From: JAGNLA01 sp964639885 | Lineage (GTDB): Bacteria; Caldisericota; Caldisericia; JAAYUI01 | Direction of reading: 5' to 3' | Assembly (NCBI GenBank): GCA_964639885.1 | Contig: CAZXEH010000001.1 | Coordinates: 186,001 to 250,000 of the forward strand | DNA length: 64,000 bases | Shown: positions 1 to 8,779 of the stretch, piece after piece | How positions within the stretch are numbered: the first letter of the stretch is position 1 | Layout: every line of letters starts with the position of its first letter | Notes under the pieces: generated by a model | What the model was told of the DNA's origin: nothing | What the model saw: only the letters and a program-made list of their open reading frames with translations | The model's database searches: none | Program-made: the position numbers and the translations under genes

Positions 1-513
1 ATAGATGGTCGAGACTGTTTTGCCGCTGCTGTGGAAGAATGTCTGCATCAGGAAACTGTAGACTTTGTGTGTCGTGAAGAGTGCGTTGACAGCAATCCCG
101 TTTTTGTAACTTGTCATGAATGGGCCGAGGTTGCACTGGCTCCGTTTGAGATCGAATGAGGTTGGAAAGTAGCGATGTCTGTTGATTTTCGAGCCGGAAG
201 GCAGAAAGACGGCAAGCGTGAACTCAAGGCCGTCTTTCTGTGAAAGTCTTGTTCTTATGTTCCAGCTTTCCCCGCGGTAAAAATGCACCGTTCCCCAACG
301 ATTGCAATGATCACCCAGCAGGTTTCCCTTCACCGTCTGGGCAAGATTCTGGTTTTTCAGTTTCTCGAGCGTTTCCATGGACGTGCAGAGCGTGCCGTCT
401 ATGGGATCAGTTGCCAGAGCATCGACCATAAACCTTGCGACAGCCGGCGAAAGCCTCCCATATACAATCTCTTCAATAGTATCTATCTGTGGCAGATTTC
501 TCACGTCCGACAT
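1..513 (-). CDS. Unknown protein, N-terminal 171 residues, cut by the left window edge
   Basis: Reading the minus strand from ATG at 513 gives 171 codons without a stop up to base 1, so the gene continues outside the window. The protein starts MSDVRNLPQIDTIEEIVYG and is soluble, with no signal peptide or membrane segment. I do not recognise a family. No good Shine-Dalgarno is seen before the ATG; a candidate promoter lies at 677-706. Codon use is ordinary for this genome, and the frame is open throughout, which is the main evidence that it is real. Confidence 0.7.
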   Translation of the reverse strand, partial: MSDVRNLPQIDTIEEIVYGRLSPAVARFMVDALATDPIDGTLCTSMETLEKLKNQNLAQTVKGNLLGDHCNRWGTVHFYRGESWNIRTRLSQKDGLEFTLAVFLPSGSKINRHRYFPTSFDLKRSQCNLGPFMTSYKNGIAVNALFTTHKVYSFLMQTFFHSSGKTVSTIY

Positions 514-676
514 TGTATATAAGGGGTGTGACACCTATTTGTCACTACATATTTTGTTTATTTTACATAGTTTTATTTAGCCCAAGAAATTTAGTATCAG
601 ACATCAAAAAGAAGCTATTTTTTTGCGATTAGGAAAAATATGTTGATTTTTTCAACGAAGTTTTAGGTTAAGAAAT

Positions 677-706
677 ATTATATACTATAGGGTATAGTTA
701 TGTCAG
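677..706 (-). promoter_or_regulatory. Candidate promoter for the left-edge gene, with an inverted repeat in the spacer
   Basis: On the minus strand CTGACA (706-701) is followed after 18 bp by TATAAT (682-677). The spacer holds the inverted repeat ACTATA-GGG-TATAGT (684-698), which could be an operator. The implied leader would be about 160 nt. The rest of the AT-rich stretch 514-768 shows no gene. Confidence 0.35.
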
Positions 707-768
707 TTAGCTAATACTAATTTAGAATACAAAATAGTTATAGACCAATAGATGACATTAATTCAATC

Positions 769-1221
769 TTAAAGTTCTCTATTTGCGATCTCGTCTATTA
801 TCGCCGATAGATTTTCGCTGACTTCCTTTGTCATTTCCAGCCCAAAGGTCAGAACTTCCTTTACTTCAACGGCATAAATCCTGAAATTCCTCGGTACTTT
901 GACGCCCATTTCTTCACCCATCTTGATGGCTGTGGCGAAGTTGATGTCGTGGACGTTGCTGGCGTGGCTGGTTTCCTTGAAGTTTTCAGGCGTCAGTATC
1001 GCCAGTGAACCGATCGGGAACTGACCGGAGAATATAGAATCAACCAGCACTGCTTCATCATAACCATCGGATACGTCAACAATTGTCATGCCACCTGAGC
1101 TGAGTCTGACAAAATGGATGTCCGGGTTTGTGTTTCTTTTCTCAAGTTCATCGAGAATCAGGAGTCCAACGCGATCATCGGAGAGTATTGGGTTTCCAAG
1201 GCCAATAATAACTTTTTTCAC
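769..1221 (-). CDS. [NiFe] hydrogenase maturation endopeptidase (HycI/HybD/FrhD family)
   Basis: This 150-residue protein should cleave the C-terminal tail of the hydrogenase large subunit after nickel insertion. It starts at GTG 1221, behind a GAAGGTGA ribosome site. The family signature GLGNPILSDD lies at residues 7-16. D16, D61 and H91 fit the three nickel-recognition positions known from HybD (Glu16, Asp62, His93), with Asp replacing Glu at the first. It is the last gene of the hdr-mvh operon, directly behind its substrate MvhA, which is a common arrangement. Family assignment is firm; the partner is inferred from position. Confidence 0.9.
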   Translation of the reverse strand: MKKVIIGLGNPILSDDRVGLLILDELEKRNTNPDIHFVRLSSGGMTIVDVSDGYDEAVLVDSIFSGQFPIGSLAILTPENFKETSHASNVHDINFATAIKMGEEMGVKVPRNFRIYAVEVKEVLTFGLEMTKEVSENLSAIIDEIANREL

Positions 1222-1284
1222 ATTTCACCTTCGTAATAAAAAGAGCCGCTGATTTTGTCAGCGGCTCTTGTGATAGCTGGGTGC

Positions 1285-2790
1285 CTACCTGTTTGAAAGG
1301 GTCTGGACGACGTTGCCGTCTCTGGTCTTAAGCTCGATCTCCATCGGCATTGAGCCCGGGAGCGAGTGTGTGGCACAGGAGAAGCACGGGTCATAAGCCC
1401 TGAAGACCATTTCGATGAGGTTGAAGATACCATCGGAAACCTGGCCGTCCTTGATGAAAGCCTTTGCGGTTTTGGCGGTTTCGAAGCAGATGGCTCCGTG
1501 GTTGAAGGCTGTTGCAACGATCATGTTGGCCTTTGTTACAAAGCCGTTGTCGTCGCATTCGTAGTGGTGAACGATTGTTCCGCGTGGCGCCTCGATTGAA
1601 CCCATACCGAACTTCTTGTTTGTTTTTGGCATTGTTCTGACGTTTGGATCGAGGATCTGCGGATCGTTCATCAGTTCCTGAAGCCTTTCAGAGGCATAGA
1701 GGAGTTCAATGAGTCTTGCCCAGTGGTTGCCAAGCGAGAACTGAACCGGTCTTGGGCCGACTGTCTTCATGAAGCGATCCCATTCGGCGTTGGCAAGCGG
1801 TGTTGCCATTCCGTCCGAGACGTTGATTCTTGAGAGCGGAGCGACTCTTACGAGGCCTGACTTTGGGCCATCGGTGATGCCGTTCCAGCCCACTTTTTTG
1901 AGGTACGGGAACTTGAGATAGCTCCACGGAAGAACCTGCTCACCGATGTAGTCGAGGTAGTCCTTTGCGTGGAAATTTGCAACTTCCTTGCCAGCCTGAT
2001 CCATGATTCTCATGTTGCCGGAGTAGAAGTTTGCATGATTTTTTTCATCAACCATGCCCATGTGGTAGCTGTCGCACTGGTACAGGTCTTTGTTTGTGAT
2101 GATGTCGACGTATGCTTTGTTTCCAAGCACTACCTGGTTGAAGATGTCAATTGTCTTCTTTGAGAAGGCAATGAAATCCTTTGAGAGCTCGAGGATTTCT
2201 TTCTGCTGTGCCTTTGTGATCGGCTTGCTGATTCCGCCTGGGAGGCCAAACACCGGGTGGGTTGCCCTTCCACCGATGATTTCCTGAATCTTCTGGGCAA
2301 GAACCCTCATGTGGAGGACTTCCTTGACCAGATCAGCACCGACGGCACCGATGAGGCCGATTACGTTTCTTTCGGCAACAGGTGCGCCTGGGCCAAGAAC
2401 AAAGTCTGGAGCTGCAAGGGCGTAGAAATGGAGGATGTGTGAGTGGATCATGTGGGCGGCGTAGGCTGCTTCCCTGAGCATGTGGGCTGTCTTTGGTGGT
2501 TCGGCATCAAACATCATGTCCAGAACCTTGGATGAGGCGAGGTGGTGTGCCCACGGGCAGATGCCACACAGGGCGGTTACGATTCTTGGCATTTCTTCGA
2601 CTGGTCTGCCTTTGCAGAATTCCTCGAAACCCCTGAGTTCGACTACCTGGAAATATGCTTCATCAACATTTCCCTTGTCATCGAGGAAGATTTCGATTTT
2701 TGCGTGGCCGTCAAGCCTCGAAACCGGCGAGACGGTCAGGTGGTTTGATTCCGCCTTGTGTGTCTTGTCAAAAATGATTGGTTCTGCCAT
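1285..2790 (-). CDS. mvhA: [NiFe] hydrogenase large subunit, MvhA-like (group 3)
   Basis: Catalytic subunit of 501 residues that would hold the Ni-Fe(CN)2CO centre and oxidise or evolve H2. The N-terminal ligand motif is CGIC (C75, C78) in ALCGICPWAHH; the C-terminal motif is DPCFSCATH (C469, C472). The 26 residues after H475 form the tail expected to be removed by the protease encoded next. A TGGAGG site precedes the ATG. It lies 2 bp behind mvhG. The link to MvhG, MvhD and HdrABC makes it most like the cytoplasmic group 3c enzymes of methanogens and sulfate reducers. Subgroup is inferred from context and not from a phylogeny. Confidence 0.93.
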   Translation of the reverse strand: MAEPIIFDKTHKAESNHLTVSPVSRLDGHAKIEIFLDDKGNVDEAYFQVVELRGFEEFCKGRPVEEMPRIVTALCGICPWAHHLASSKVLDMMFDAEPPKTAHMLREAAYAAHMIHSHILHFYALAAPDFVLGPGAPVAERNVIGLIGAVGADLVKEVLHMRVLAQKIQEIIGGRATHPVFGLPGGISKPITKAQQKEILELSKDFIAFSKKTIDIFNQVVLGNKAYVDIITNKDLYQCDSYHMGMVDEKNHANFYSGNMRIMDQAGKEVANFHAKDYLDYIGEQVLPWSYLKFPYLKKVGWNGITDGPKSGLVRVAPLSRINVSDGMATPLANAEWDRFMKTVGPRPVQFSLGNHWARLIELLYASERLQELMNDPQILDPNVRTMPKTNKKFGMGSIEAPRGTIVHHYECDDNGFVTKANMIVATAFNHGAICFETAKTAKAFIKDGQVSDGIFNLIEMVFRAYDPCFSCATHSLPGSMPMEIELKTRDGNVVQTLSNR

Positions 2791-2792
2791 CT

Positions 2793-3809
2793 TTATTCCT
2801 CCACATCTTCCACAACTTCGTTGACCAGAGCCGAACCGAAGCTGTAGCGGTAGAATGTTCCGAGCGGGTCTGGAACCATTGCTGCGATTTTGTCGACTTC
2901 GTTCTCTTCCAGGTTGAGTTCGTCATCCCTGTAGTCGAGAACCGAGGCCAGACCGGAGAGGGTTGAGAGACCCTGATCCATGACGTGACCGGTTGGGCCA
3001 TAACATCCCCTGCATGGCATGTTGCCGATGTTTGTGCACTGTGCACCACAACCGGCTCTTGTTGCTATGCCCGAGCAGATGATGCCCTGATCAAGGAAGC
3101 ACTTTTCCTCATCAAGTGGAACCATGTGTGGTCTGTTGATCTTCTTGATGTTGTAACGGTCTGATTTCTTCCTCTTGCACTCATCGCACAGCGACTTCTC
3201 CGAGGCGATGATTGTGCCTTTTGGCGGAAGCGGTTTGCCGGCTGTTACAAAGCCGTGGACTGCCATGATAAGTGCTGTGATGGTCGGAACTGACGGCGGG
3301 CAGCCTGGAAGATAGTAGTCAACGTCGACGATCTCGTCCATCCTGACGATCTTCTGGTTTGCCTTTGGAAGGGTGAGGATGTTGCCCTTTGGGGTTTTCC
3401 ACTCGTAGTTCGGGCGTTCGCCCTTTTCGTTTGTGGTTGAGGCTGTTTCTCCGTAAACGGTGTCCCAGATGGTCTTCATTCCACCCTTTACCGAGTTGGC
3501 AAGTGACGGGATGCCTCCAAATGCGGCACAGGCACCAAAAGCAACCATGAGGGCTGATTTCTTTCTGAGGAGTTTGACCATGTGGACGTTTTCCTCGTCC
3601 CTCATGCAGCCGTGTACGAGGGTTGCAGTGATGTAACCGTCTGGCATGGCTTCAACGTCTTTGTATTTTGCGTCCATGTATGTCGGGCCGAATGCAAGAT
3701 CGGCGATGCCGAAGAGGTCGAGCAGGAGTGAGTCGATGTCGAGCAACGCCATGTCGCAGCCGTCGCAGGTTGCAGATCTGTTGACAGCAATTCTAATTTT
3801 ATCAGACAT
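2793..3809 (-). CDS. mvhG: [NiFe] hydrogenase small subunit, MvhG-like
   Basis: Electron-transfer subunit of 338 residues that carries [4Fe-4S] clusters from the Ni-Fe site to MvhD. The proximal-cluster motif is CDGCDM (C15, C18), followed by HGCMRDEEN, by GACAAFGG and by LPGCPPS, all typical of group 3 small subunits. A second Cys-rich part (CDECKRKKSD, then CSGIATRAGCGAQC and CRGCYG) holds the medial and distal clusters. There is no Tat signal, so the enzyme is cytoplasmic. The start overlaps the end of mvhD by 8 bases, consistent with translational coupling. Confidence 0.92.
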   Translation of the reverse strand: MSDKIRIAVNRSATCDGCDMALLDIDSLLLDLFGIADLAFGPTYMDAKYKDVEAMPDGYITATLVHGCMRDEENVHMVKLLRKKSALMVAFGACAAFGGIPSLANSVKGGMKTIWDTVYGETASTTNEKGERPNYEWKTPKGNILTLPKANQKIVRMDEIVDVDYYLPGCPPSVPTITALIMAVHGFVTAGKPLPPKGTIIASEKSLCDECKRKKSDRYNIKKINRPHMVPLDEEKCFLDQGIICSGIATRAGCGAQCTNIGNMPCRGCYGPTGHVMDQGLSTLSGLASVLDYRDDELNLEENEVDKIAAMVPDPLGTFYRYSFGSALVNEVVEDVEE

Positions 3810-4257
3810 GAGCTTCCTCCTTCTTGTTCTTTGCCTCGATGAGTTTTTTCCTGATCGGGGAGATGCCCAGTTTGTCGATTTCCTTTGAGAATTCTCTCAT
3901 CGTGTCGGCGAACTTCTGGCCTTCTGAGGCTGATATCCACTCAAGCCTGAAACGCTTTGAGGAAATTCCGAGCTGTTTGATCATCCTTTCAAGGAGGGCG
4001 ATTCTGCGCCTTTCCCTGTAGTTGCCGGAGATGTAGTGGCAGTCGCCTGGGTGGCAGCCTGCAACGATGACTCCGTCTGCGCCCTTTGAGAAGGCTCTCA
4101 GGACGATTTCAGGATCGATTCTGGCTGAACACATTGTTCTGATCATCCTGAAGTTTGCAGGCATCTGGAATCTTGACACACCGGCAAGGTCTGCACCGGC
4201 GTAAGTGCACCAGTTGCATGAAAGAACTACAATGAGCGGTTTTCTCTCTTCACTCAC
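3802..4257 (-). CDS. mvhD: MvhD-like hydrogenase iron-sulfur subunit
   Basis: A 151-residue protein of the MvhD/FlpD family. In methanogens this [2Fe-2S] subunit bridges the hydrogenase to HdrA. Cysteines are at CNWC (C14, C17), in RTMCSARID and in GCHPGDCHY. It sits between hdrA and mvhG, overlapping both by a few bases, which is the position expected for the bridge. A second, longer MvhD-like gene lies at 7321-8097, so the operon encodes two such adaptors. Confidence 0.92.
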   Translation of the reverse strand: MSEERKPLIVVLSCNWCTYAGADLAGVSRFQMPANFRMIRTMCSARIDPEIVLRAFSKGADGVIVAGCHPGDCHYISGNYRERRRIALLERMIKQLGISSKRFRLEWISASEGQKFADTMREFSKEIDKLGISPIRKKLIEAKNKKEEAHV

Positions 4258-7200
4258 AGAGCCACCTCCTCCAACACGGCATCAACCATGTTGACAAGCT
4301 GTTTTGTTGTGAATCCGTACTGTTCCATGGCACCGGATGGACAAGCACCGGCACAGGCACCGCAACCCTTGCAGAGAGCCTCGTCAACCTTGACTCTTCC
4401 GCGTTCGGTTTCCTTGTCGATGATTTCGAGCGAGAGCGCCTGGTATGGGCACATCGGGATGCAAATTCTGCAACCGTCGCAGACATCTGGATTGACCGTT
4501 GCGATTGCCGCTTCAGCCATGAGGGTGTCCTTGCTGATGATTGTGAGGGCTCTTGCCGATGCAGCCGATGCCTGGGCGATTGTCTCGTCGAGCATCCTCG
4601 GGTGGTATGCCATGCCTGCAAGGAAGATGCCTTCTGTTGCAAAGTCGACCGGTCTGAGTTTGACGTGCGCTTCAAGGAAGAAGCCTTCGTCGTTGGTCGG
4701 AACCTTGAGGAATGTTGACAGAATCTTGTTGTCCGGGTTGGCTTCAACGCCTGCCGAAAGAACAACCATGTCTGCCGGAATCTCAAGCCAGCCATGAAGA
4801 ACCGGGTCATGGGTTCTGACTACCAGCTTGCCGTCTTTTTCGATGACTTCCGGCTGGTTCTCGGGATCCCATCTTGAGAAGATGACGCCTTTTTCACGAG
4901 CCTTGTTGTAATAGTGTTCCCTGAAGCCGTAGGTTCTGACGTCTCTGTAAAGGACAAACACTTCAGCCTTCGGGAAGTCTTCCTTGAGAAGGTTTGCGTT
5001 TGCCATTGCCGTTGAGCAGCAAATCCTTGAACAGTAGGGGTGTTCGTCGTTTCTTGAACCAACGCACTGGATCATTACCACAGTCTTGATGTCTTTTGGA
5101 AGTTCTTTTTTGATGAGCTTTTCCTCAAGCTCGATCTGGGTGATGACCTTTGGATTCTTGCCGTAGAGATATTCTTTTGGCTTGTGCTGGTTGGCGCCGG
5201 TTGCAACGATGATTGAGCCGACCGAGAGTTCCTTTTTCTCGTTGGTTTTTGTGTTCTTGATGACCGGCACAAAGTTTCCAACCGAACCTGAAAGGTCTGA
5301 AAGGACGGTGTTCTTGAGAACGGTGATGTTTTTGTTTCTCTCAACCTCGAAAATCAAGCTCTTGAGGTATGCCTGCATGTCGCCAACTTCGTTTGTGTAG
5401 TAGGAGTGGTTGAGGTTTCCACCGAGTTTTTCATCTCTCTCGATGACTGTGACCGGGAAGCCGTTCTTTGCGATGTCGAGTGCGGCATTGAGTCCGGCAG
5501 CTCCGCCACCGATGACAAGCGCAGACTGGGTAACCGGAAGCGATGCCCTCTTGAGCGGTTGGAGCATTCTGGTCTTTGCGATTGCAACCCTGACAAGGTC
5601 TTTTGCTTTCTGTGTGGCTTCAGCCGGGGACTGCTGGTGAATCCATGAGCAGTGTTCGCGGATGTTTGCCATTTCGACAAGGTACGGGTTGAGGCCGGTT
5701 TCTCTCAGGGTTTCCTGGAAGAGCGGCTCGTGCGTCCTTGGGGTGCAGGAGGCAATGACCACGCGGTTGAGGTTGTTTTCCTTGATCATCTTGGAGATGA
5801 GGCTCTGTGTGTCCTGTGAGCAGGTGTAGAGGTTGTGCTCTGCGATGATGACGTTCGGAAGTGTTCTTGCATAGTTCATTACGTCGACAACGTCGACCGT
5901 GTTTGCAATGTTGATGCCGCAGTGGCAGACAAAGACGCCAATCCTCGGCTCTTCACCGGCAACGTCTTTTTCTGGCGGATATTCCTTTGCCACAAGGGCT
6001 GTCCTTCTGCCTTCCGCACAGTCGGCGCCGGCTTTTGCTGCTGCACCGATTGCCTGGGCGACTGTTTCAGGAATGTCCTTCGGGCCTTCAAACACGCCGG
6101 CAACGTAGATTCCCTGACGGCTTGTCTGGAGCGGGTTGGTGTAGTCGGTCTTTGCAAAACCGTCTTCAGTGAGGTCGAGTCCGAGATCGTCGGCAAGTTT
6201 TTTCACCGATTCGGAAATCTGGAGTCCGACGCTCAGGATGACGAGGTCAAACATCTCGGTCTTTTCAGAGCCGTCTTCGTCCTCGTACCTGATGATGACA
6301 TTGTGGCTGTTCGGGTCTTCCATGACTTCTGCGATGCGGTTTCTGATGTAGCGGATTCCCCACTCGCCTTTTGCCCTGTTGTAGTACTGTTCAAAGCCCT
6401 TGCCAACCGCCCTCATGTCCATGATGAAGATGGTTGATTCAATGTCTGGAACGTGTTCCCTGGTCATGATGGCTTCTTTGGTCGCGTACATGCAGCATAC
6501 GCCTGAGCAGTAGGGTTTGTTGATCTTTGGATCCCTTGAGCCAACGCACTGAATCCAGGCAATCTTCTTTGGCACCTTGCCATCTGACGGCCTGAGCACG
6601 TGTCCCTGATATGGGCCTGAGGCGTTGAGGATTCTCTCGTACTGGATCGAGCTCAATACATTGGGGAATCTGCCGTAGCCGTATTCCTGCTTGAGTGTCG
6701 GGTCGAATTCCTCGAATCCCGGGCAAAGAATGACCGAGCCGATGTCCAGAGTTTTCTCGGTTTCGGCGTCGTCATACTTTACCGCCTTGGCGAGGCAGAC
6801 GTTTTCGCACATCTGGCATCCGATGCAGGCTTCGCGGTCGATTGTGGCAACCAGCGGAATGGCCTGTGGGAATTCGATGTAGATCGCTTTCCTGTTGACA
6901 AGCGATTCGTTGAATGCGGATTCTCTTTCGATCGGGCAGTAGACCATACAGGTTCCACAGCCGGTGCAAAGCGATCTGTCAACAAATCTTGGGTGCACCT
7001 TGACTGTTGCCTTGAAATCACCTGGTCTGCCGGTGATCTTTGAGACCTCGGCGTTCGGGATGATGTCGATGTTCTGGTTTCTGCCGCAAGCAACGAGCTT
7101 GGGTGACAGGATGCACATGGAGCAGTCGTTGGTTGGGAATGTCTTGTCGAGCTGCGCCATTACACCGCCGATTGCGGGAGATTTTTCAACCATGTAAACA

Positions 7201-7304
7201 TGGAAGCCGGCTTCCACCAGGTCGAGCGATGTCTGGATTCCTCCGATGCCACCGCCGACAACCAGGACTGAACCAGCGCCTTTTACGTTCTTTTTAGTGT
7301 CCAT
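4254..7304 (-). CDS. hdrA: HdrA-like flavoprotein, long form with two FAD domains
   Basis: The flavin-bifurcating subunit of heterodisulfide reductase-type complexes. At 1016 residues it is far longer than methanogen HdrA (about 650). The first dinucleotide fold starts at VVGGGIGG (16-22), followed by the HdrA-typical NDCSMCILSPK. Ferredoxin-like motifs CTGCGTCMVYCP (about 115) and CIGCQMCENVC (about 160) follow. A second Rossmann fold, IGGGAAGLN, begins near residue 597. The C-terminus has two more [4Fe-4S] motifs, CDGCRICIPMCP (about 940) and CKGCGACAGACP (about 976). Such doubled forms are known in bacteria and some archaea. Electrons from MvhD would be split here between HdrBC and ferredoxin; the actual acceptors are unknown. 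Confidence 0.93.
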   Translation of the reverse strand: MDTKKNVKGAGSVLVVGGGIGGIQTSLDLVEAGFHVYMVEKSPAIGGVMAQLDKTFPTNDCSMCILSPKLVACGRNQNIDIIPNAEVSKITGRPGDFKATVKVHPRFVDRSLCTGCGTCMVYCPIERESAFNESLVNRKAIYIEFPQAIPLVATIDREACIGCQMCENVCLAKAVKYDDAETEKTLDIGSVILCPGFEEFDPTLKQEYGYGRFPNVLSSIQYERILNASGPYQGHVLRPSDGKVPKKIAWIQCVGSRDPKINKPYCSGVCCMYATKEAIMTREHVPDIESTIFIMDMRAVGKGFEQYYNRAKGEWGIRYIRNRIAEVMEDPNSHNVIIRYEDEDGSEKTEMFDLVILSVGLQISESVKKLADDLGLDLTEDGFAKTDYTNPLQTSRQGIYVAGVFEGPKDIPETVAQAIGAAAKAGADCAEGRRTALVAKEYPPEKDVAGEEPRIGVFVCHCGINIANTVDVVDVMNYARTLPNVIIAEHNLYTCSQDTQSLISKMIKENNLNRVVIASCTPRTHEPLFQETLRETGLNPYLVEMANIREHCSWIHQQSPAEATQKAKDLVRVAIAKTRMLQPLKRASLPVTQSALVIGGGAAGLNAALDIAKNGFPVTVIERDEKLGGNLNHSYYTNEVGDMQAYLKSLIFEVERNKNITVLKNTVLSDLSGSVGNFVPVIKNTKTNEKKELSVGSIIVATGANQHKPKEYLYGKNPKVITQIELEEKLIKKELPKDIKTVVMIQCVGSRNDEHPYCSRICCSTAMANANLLKEDFPKAEVFVLYRDVRTYGFREHYYNKAREKGVIFSRWDPENQPEVIEKDGKLVVRTHDPVLHGWLEIPADMVVLSAGVEANPDNKILSTFLKVPTNDEGFFLEAHVKLRPVDFATEGIFLAGMAYHPRMLDETIAQASAASARALTIISKDTLMAEAAIATVNPDVCDGCRICIPMCPYQALSLEIIDKETERGRVKVDEALCKGCGACAGACPSGAMEQYGFTTKQLVNMVDAVLEEVAL

Positions 7305-7320
7305 CTAGTCCCAGCTCCTT

Positions 7321-8097
7321 TCAGGCCTGAATGTACTGGAAGTATCTGCCGGACATGCCAGCCTCATGGACCATTCCCTTATGCTCGAGAAGCTGAACAA
7401 GACTGAACACCTTTGGTTCAGGCATGCCAGCCTGGGTAGCAATCTGCGGTATGGTCATCGGAACTTTTTCAATTGTTGAGAGGACGTGGTAGAGGTTGTA
7501 TTTGTCCTCGATTGAATTGAGGATCATCTCATCAAACTGCTCTGCTGAAATGGTCTCGTTGTAAGTGTTGCCAGAGATCGTGAGCTTTGGTTCCTTGCCG
7601 ACCAACCAGCCGATTTCGGGATCGTTGGTGACTTTTCTGGCACAGCAGATGCGGTGTCTTGTCTCTTCAGGGGTGAGGGCTTCAGACGCTGCGGTTCCCA
7701 ATGGACCCAGTGAGAAGACCTTGTTCCTGAACTTGTCCAACGGATCGGCGATCAGCTGGAGGAAGCCGAGAGAGAGTTCAACCCTGCCTGGATCAAAACC
7801 TGCAAAACTGAGGAGGTTCTGGGCAAAGTGAACGCGTCTCTGGGCGATGAGGTTGCCTGTCCTGTAGTTGCACTCAAGCGGAGAGCATCCGGCTACGAAA
7901 ACGCCGTCGGCTCCCATCTCAAGGGCTTCAAGGATGTTGTCGGCAAGGATTCTGCCTGAGCAGATGACCCTGACGATCTTGGAGATTCCCTTGTAGGGTG
8001 TTCTGACCGGGCCCACGAGGTCGCCTGAGGCCGAGGAGCACCAGTTGCAGACAAACGCCACTACTTTTGGTACATATCTTTTTTTAGTATCTGCCAT
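7321..8097 (-). CDS. Second MvhD-like subunit with a C-terminal winged-helix-like extension
   Basis: A 258-residue protein. Residues 1 to about 140 repeat the MvhD pattern: FVCNWC (C17, C20), RVICSGRI and GCSPLECNY. The C-terminal 65 residues (IEKVPMTIPQIATQAGMPEP and following) look like a helix-turn-helix or winged-helix fold, a part not found in ordinary MvhD. It lies between the polyferredoxin and hdrA genes, so it probably links HdrA to a partner other than the hydrogenase, such as the polyferredoxin/FAD protein pair. The extension could serve protein contacts or redox-dependent DNA binding; neither can be decided from sequence. Confidence 0.85.
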   Translation of the reverse strand: MADTKKRYVPKVVAFVCNWCSSASGDLVGPVRTPYKGISKIVRVICSGRILADNILEALEMGADGVFVAGCSPLECNYRTGNLIAQRRVHFAQNLLSFAGFDPGRVELSLGFLQLIADPLDKFRNKVFSLGPLGTAASEALTPEETRHRICCARKVTNDPEIGWLVGKEPKLTISGNTYNETISAEQFDEMILNSIEDKYNLYHVLSTIEKVPMTIPQIATQAGMPEPKVFSLVQLLEHKGMVHEAGMSGRYFQYIQA

Positions 8098-8106
8098 CTG
8101 TCCTCC

Positions 8107-8766
8107 TTAAAAGCTCTCAATGACTTCCCTGACGTGGTCGGTCAGCTTGTCGGTGGTGTGGAAGTTCATGAAGATCGCACCATACGGGCAGGAGGTTGCA
8201 CAAAGTGAGCATCCCCTGCACAGATCACGGTTTGTTCTCGACTTGAGACCGCGTTCTGTCTGAACCATTGTGATGGCCGTAAATGGGCAGACTTCGACAC
8301 AGAGGCCACAACCAACGCAAAGGTTGTCGTCTCTCATCTCGACTTCTTCGAAAATGAGGGCGTCCTTCGGGCAGGCATCAACACAAGCCGGTACATCGAG
8401 GTCAAGGCAGCGGTCGCACTTGAGAACGTGTGTGTAGTCTTCGTTTGGAAGGACTCCGCCGTACGGGCAGTTCATTACACACATCCAGCAGGCGATGCAC
8501 TTGTCGTAGTCAATGTTGACCATGCCGGTTTCAGTGTCATAGTGCATTGCTCCTGTCATGCAGGCGGTGACGCACGGGGCATCATCGCAGTGACGGCAGC
8601 GGAGCGGATATGGCCTCGTTCCGGCAAGTTCGACGTGAACCCTCTGTTTTGTGAGTTCCTTCTCTATGCCGTCACCGTTGGTGTCGGCCGAGTGCTTCTT
8701 GAGGCATGCCCTTTCGCAGAGCCTGCATCCAACGCACTTTTCAAAATCCACTAGGATAGTTTTCAT
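8107..8766 (-). CDS. Polyferredoxin, multiple [4Fe-4S] clusters
   Basis: A soluble 219-residue electron carrier with six Cys-rich segments: CVGCRLCERAC (11-21), CRHCDDAPCVTAC, CIACWMCVMNCP, CDRCLDLDVPACVDACP, CVGCGLCVEVCP and CRGCSLCATSCP. The arrangement resembles CooF/HycB/DmsB-type proteins with several clusters. There is no Tat or Sec signal, so it works in the cytoplasm. The next gene upstream encodes an FAD/NAD(P)-type oxidoreductase and the next downstream an MvhD-like adaptor, suggesting a relay between them. Confidence 0.88.
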   Translation of the reverse strand: MKTILVDFEKCVGCRLCERACLKKHSADTNGDGIEKELTKQRVHVELAGTRPYPLRCRHCDDAPCVTACMTGAMHYDTETGMVNIDYDKCIACWMCVMNCPYGGVLPNEDYTHVLKCDRCLDLDVPACVDACPKDALIFEEVEMRDDNLCVGCGLCVEVCPFTAITMVQTERGLKSRTNRDLCRGCSLCATSCPYGAIFMNFHTTDKLTDHVREVIESF

Positions 8767-8779
8767 TTCTCCAAGCCTC

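Noticed and set aside
5835..6437. 200-codon open frame antisense to hdrA
   Set aside because: Shadow of the high-GC third codon positions of hdrA; no ribosome site or family.
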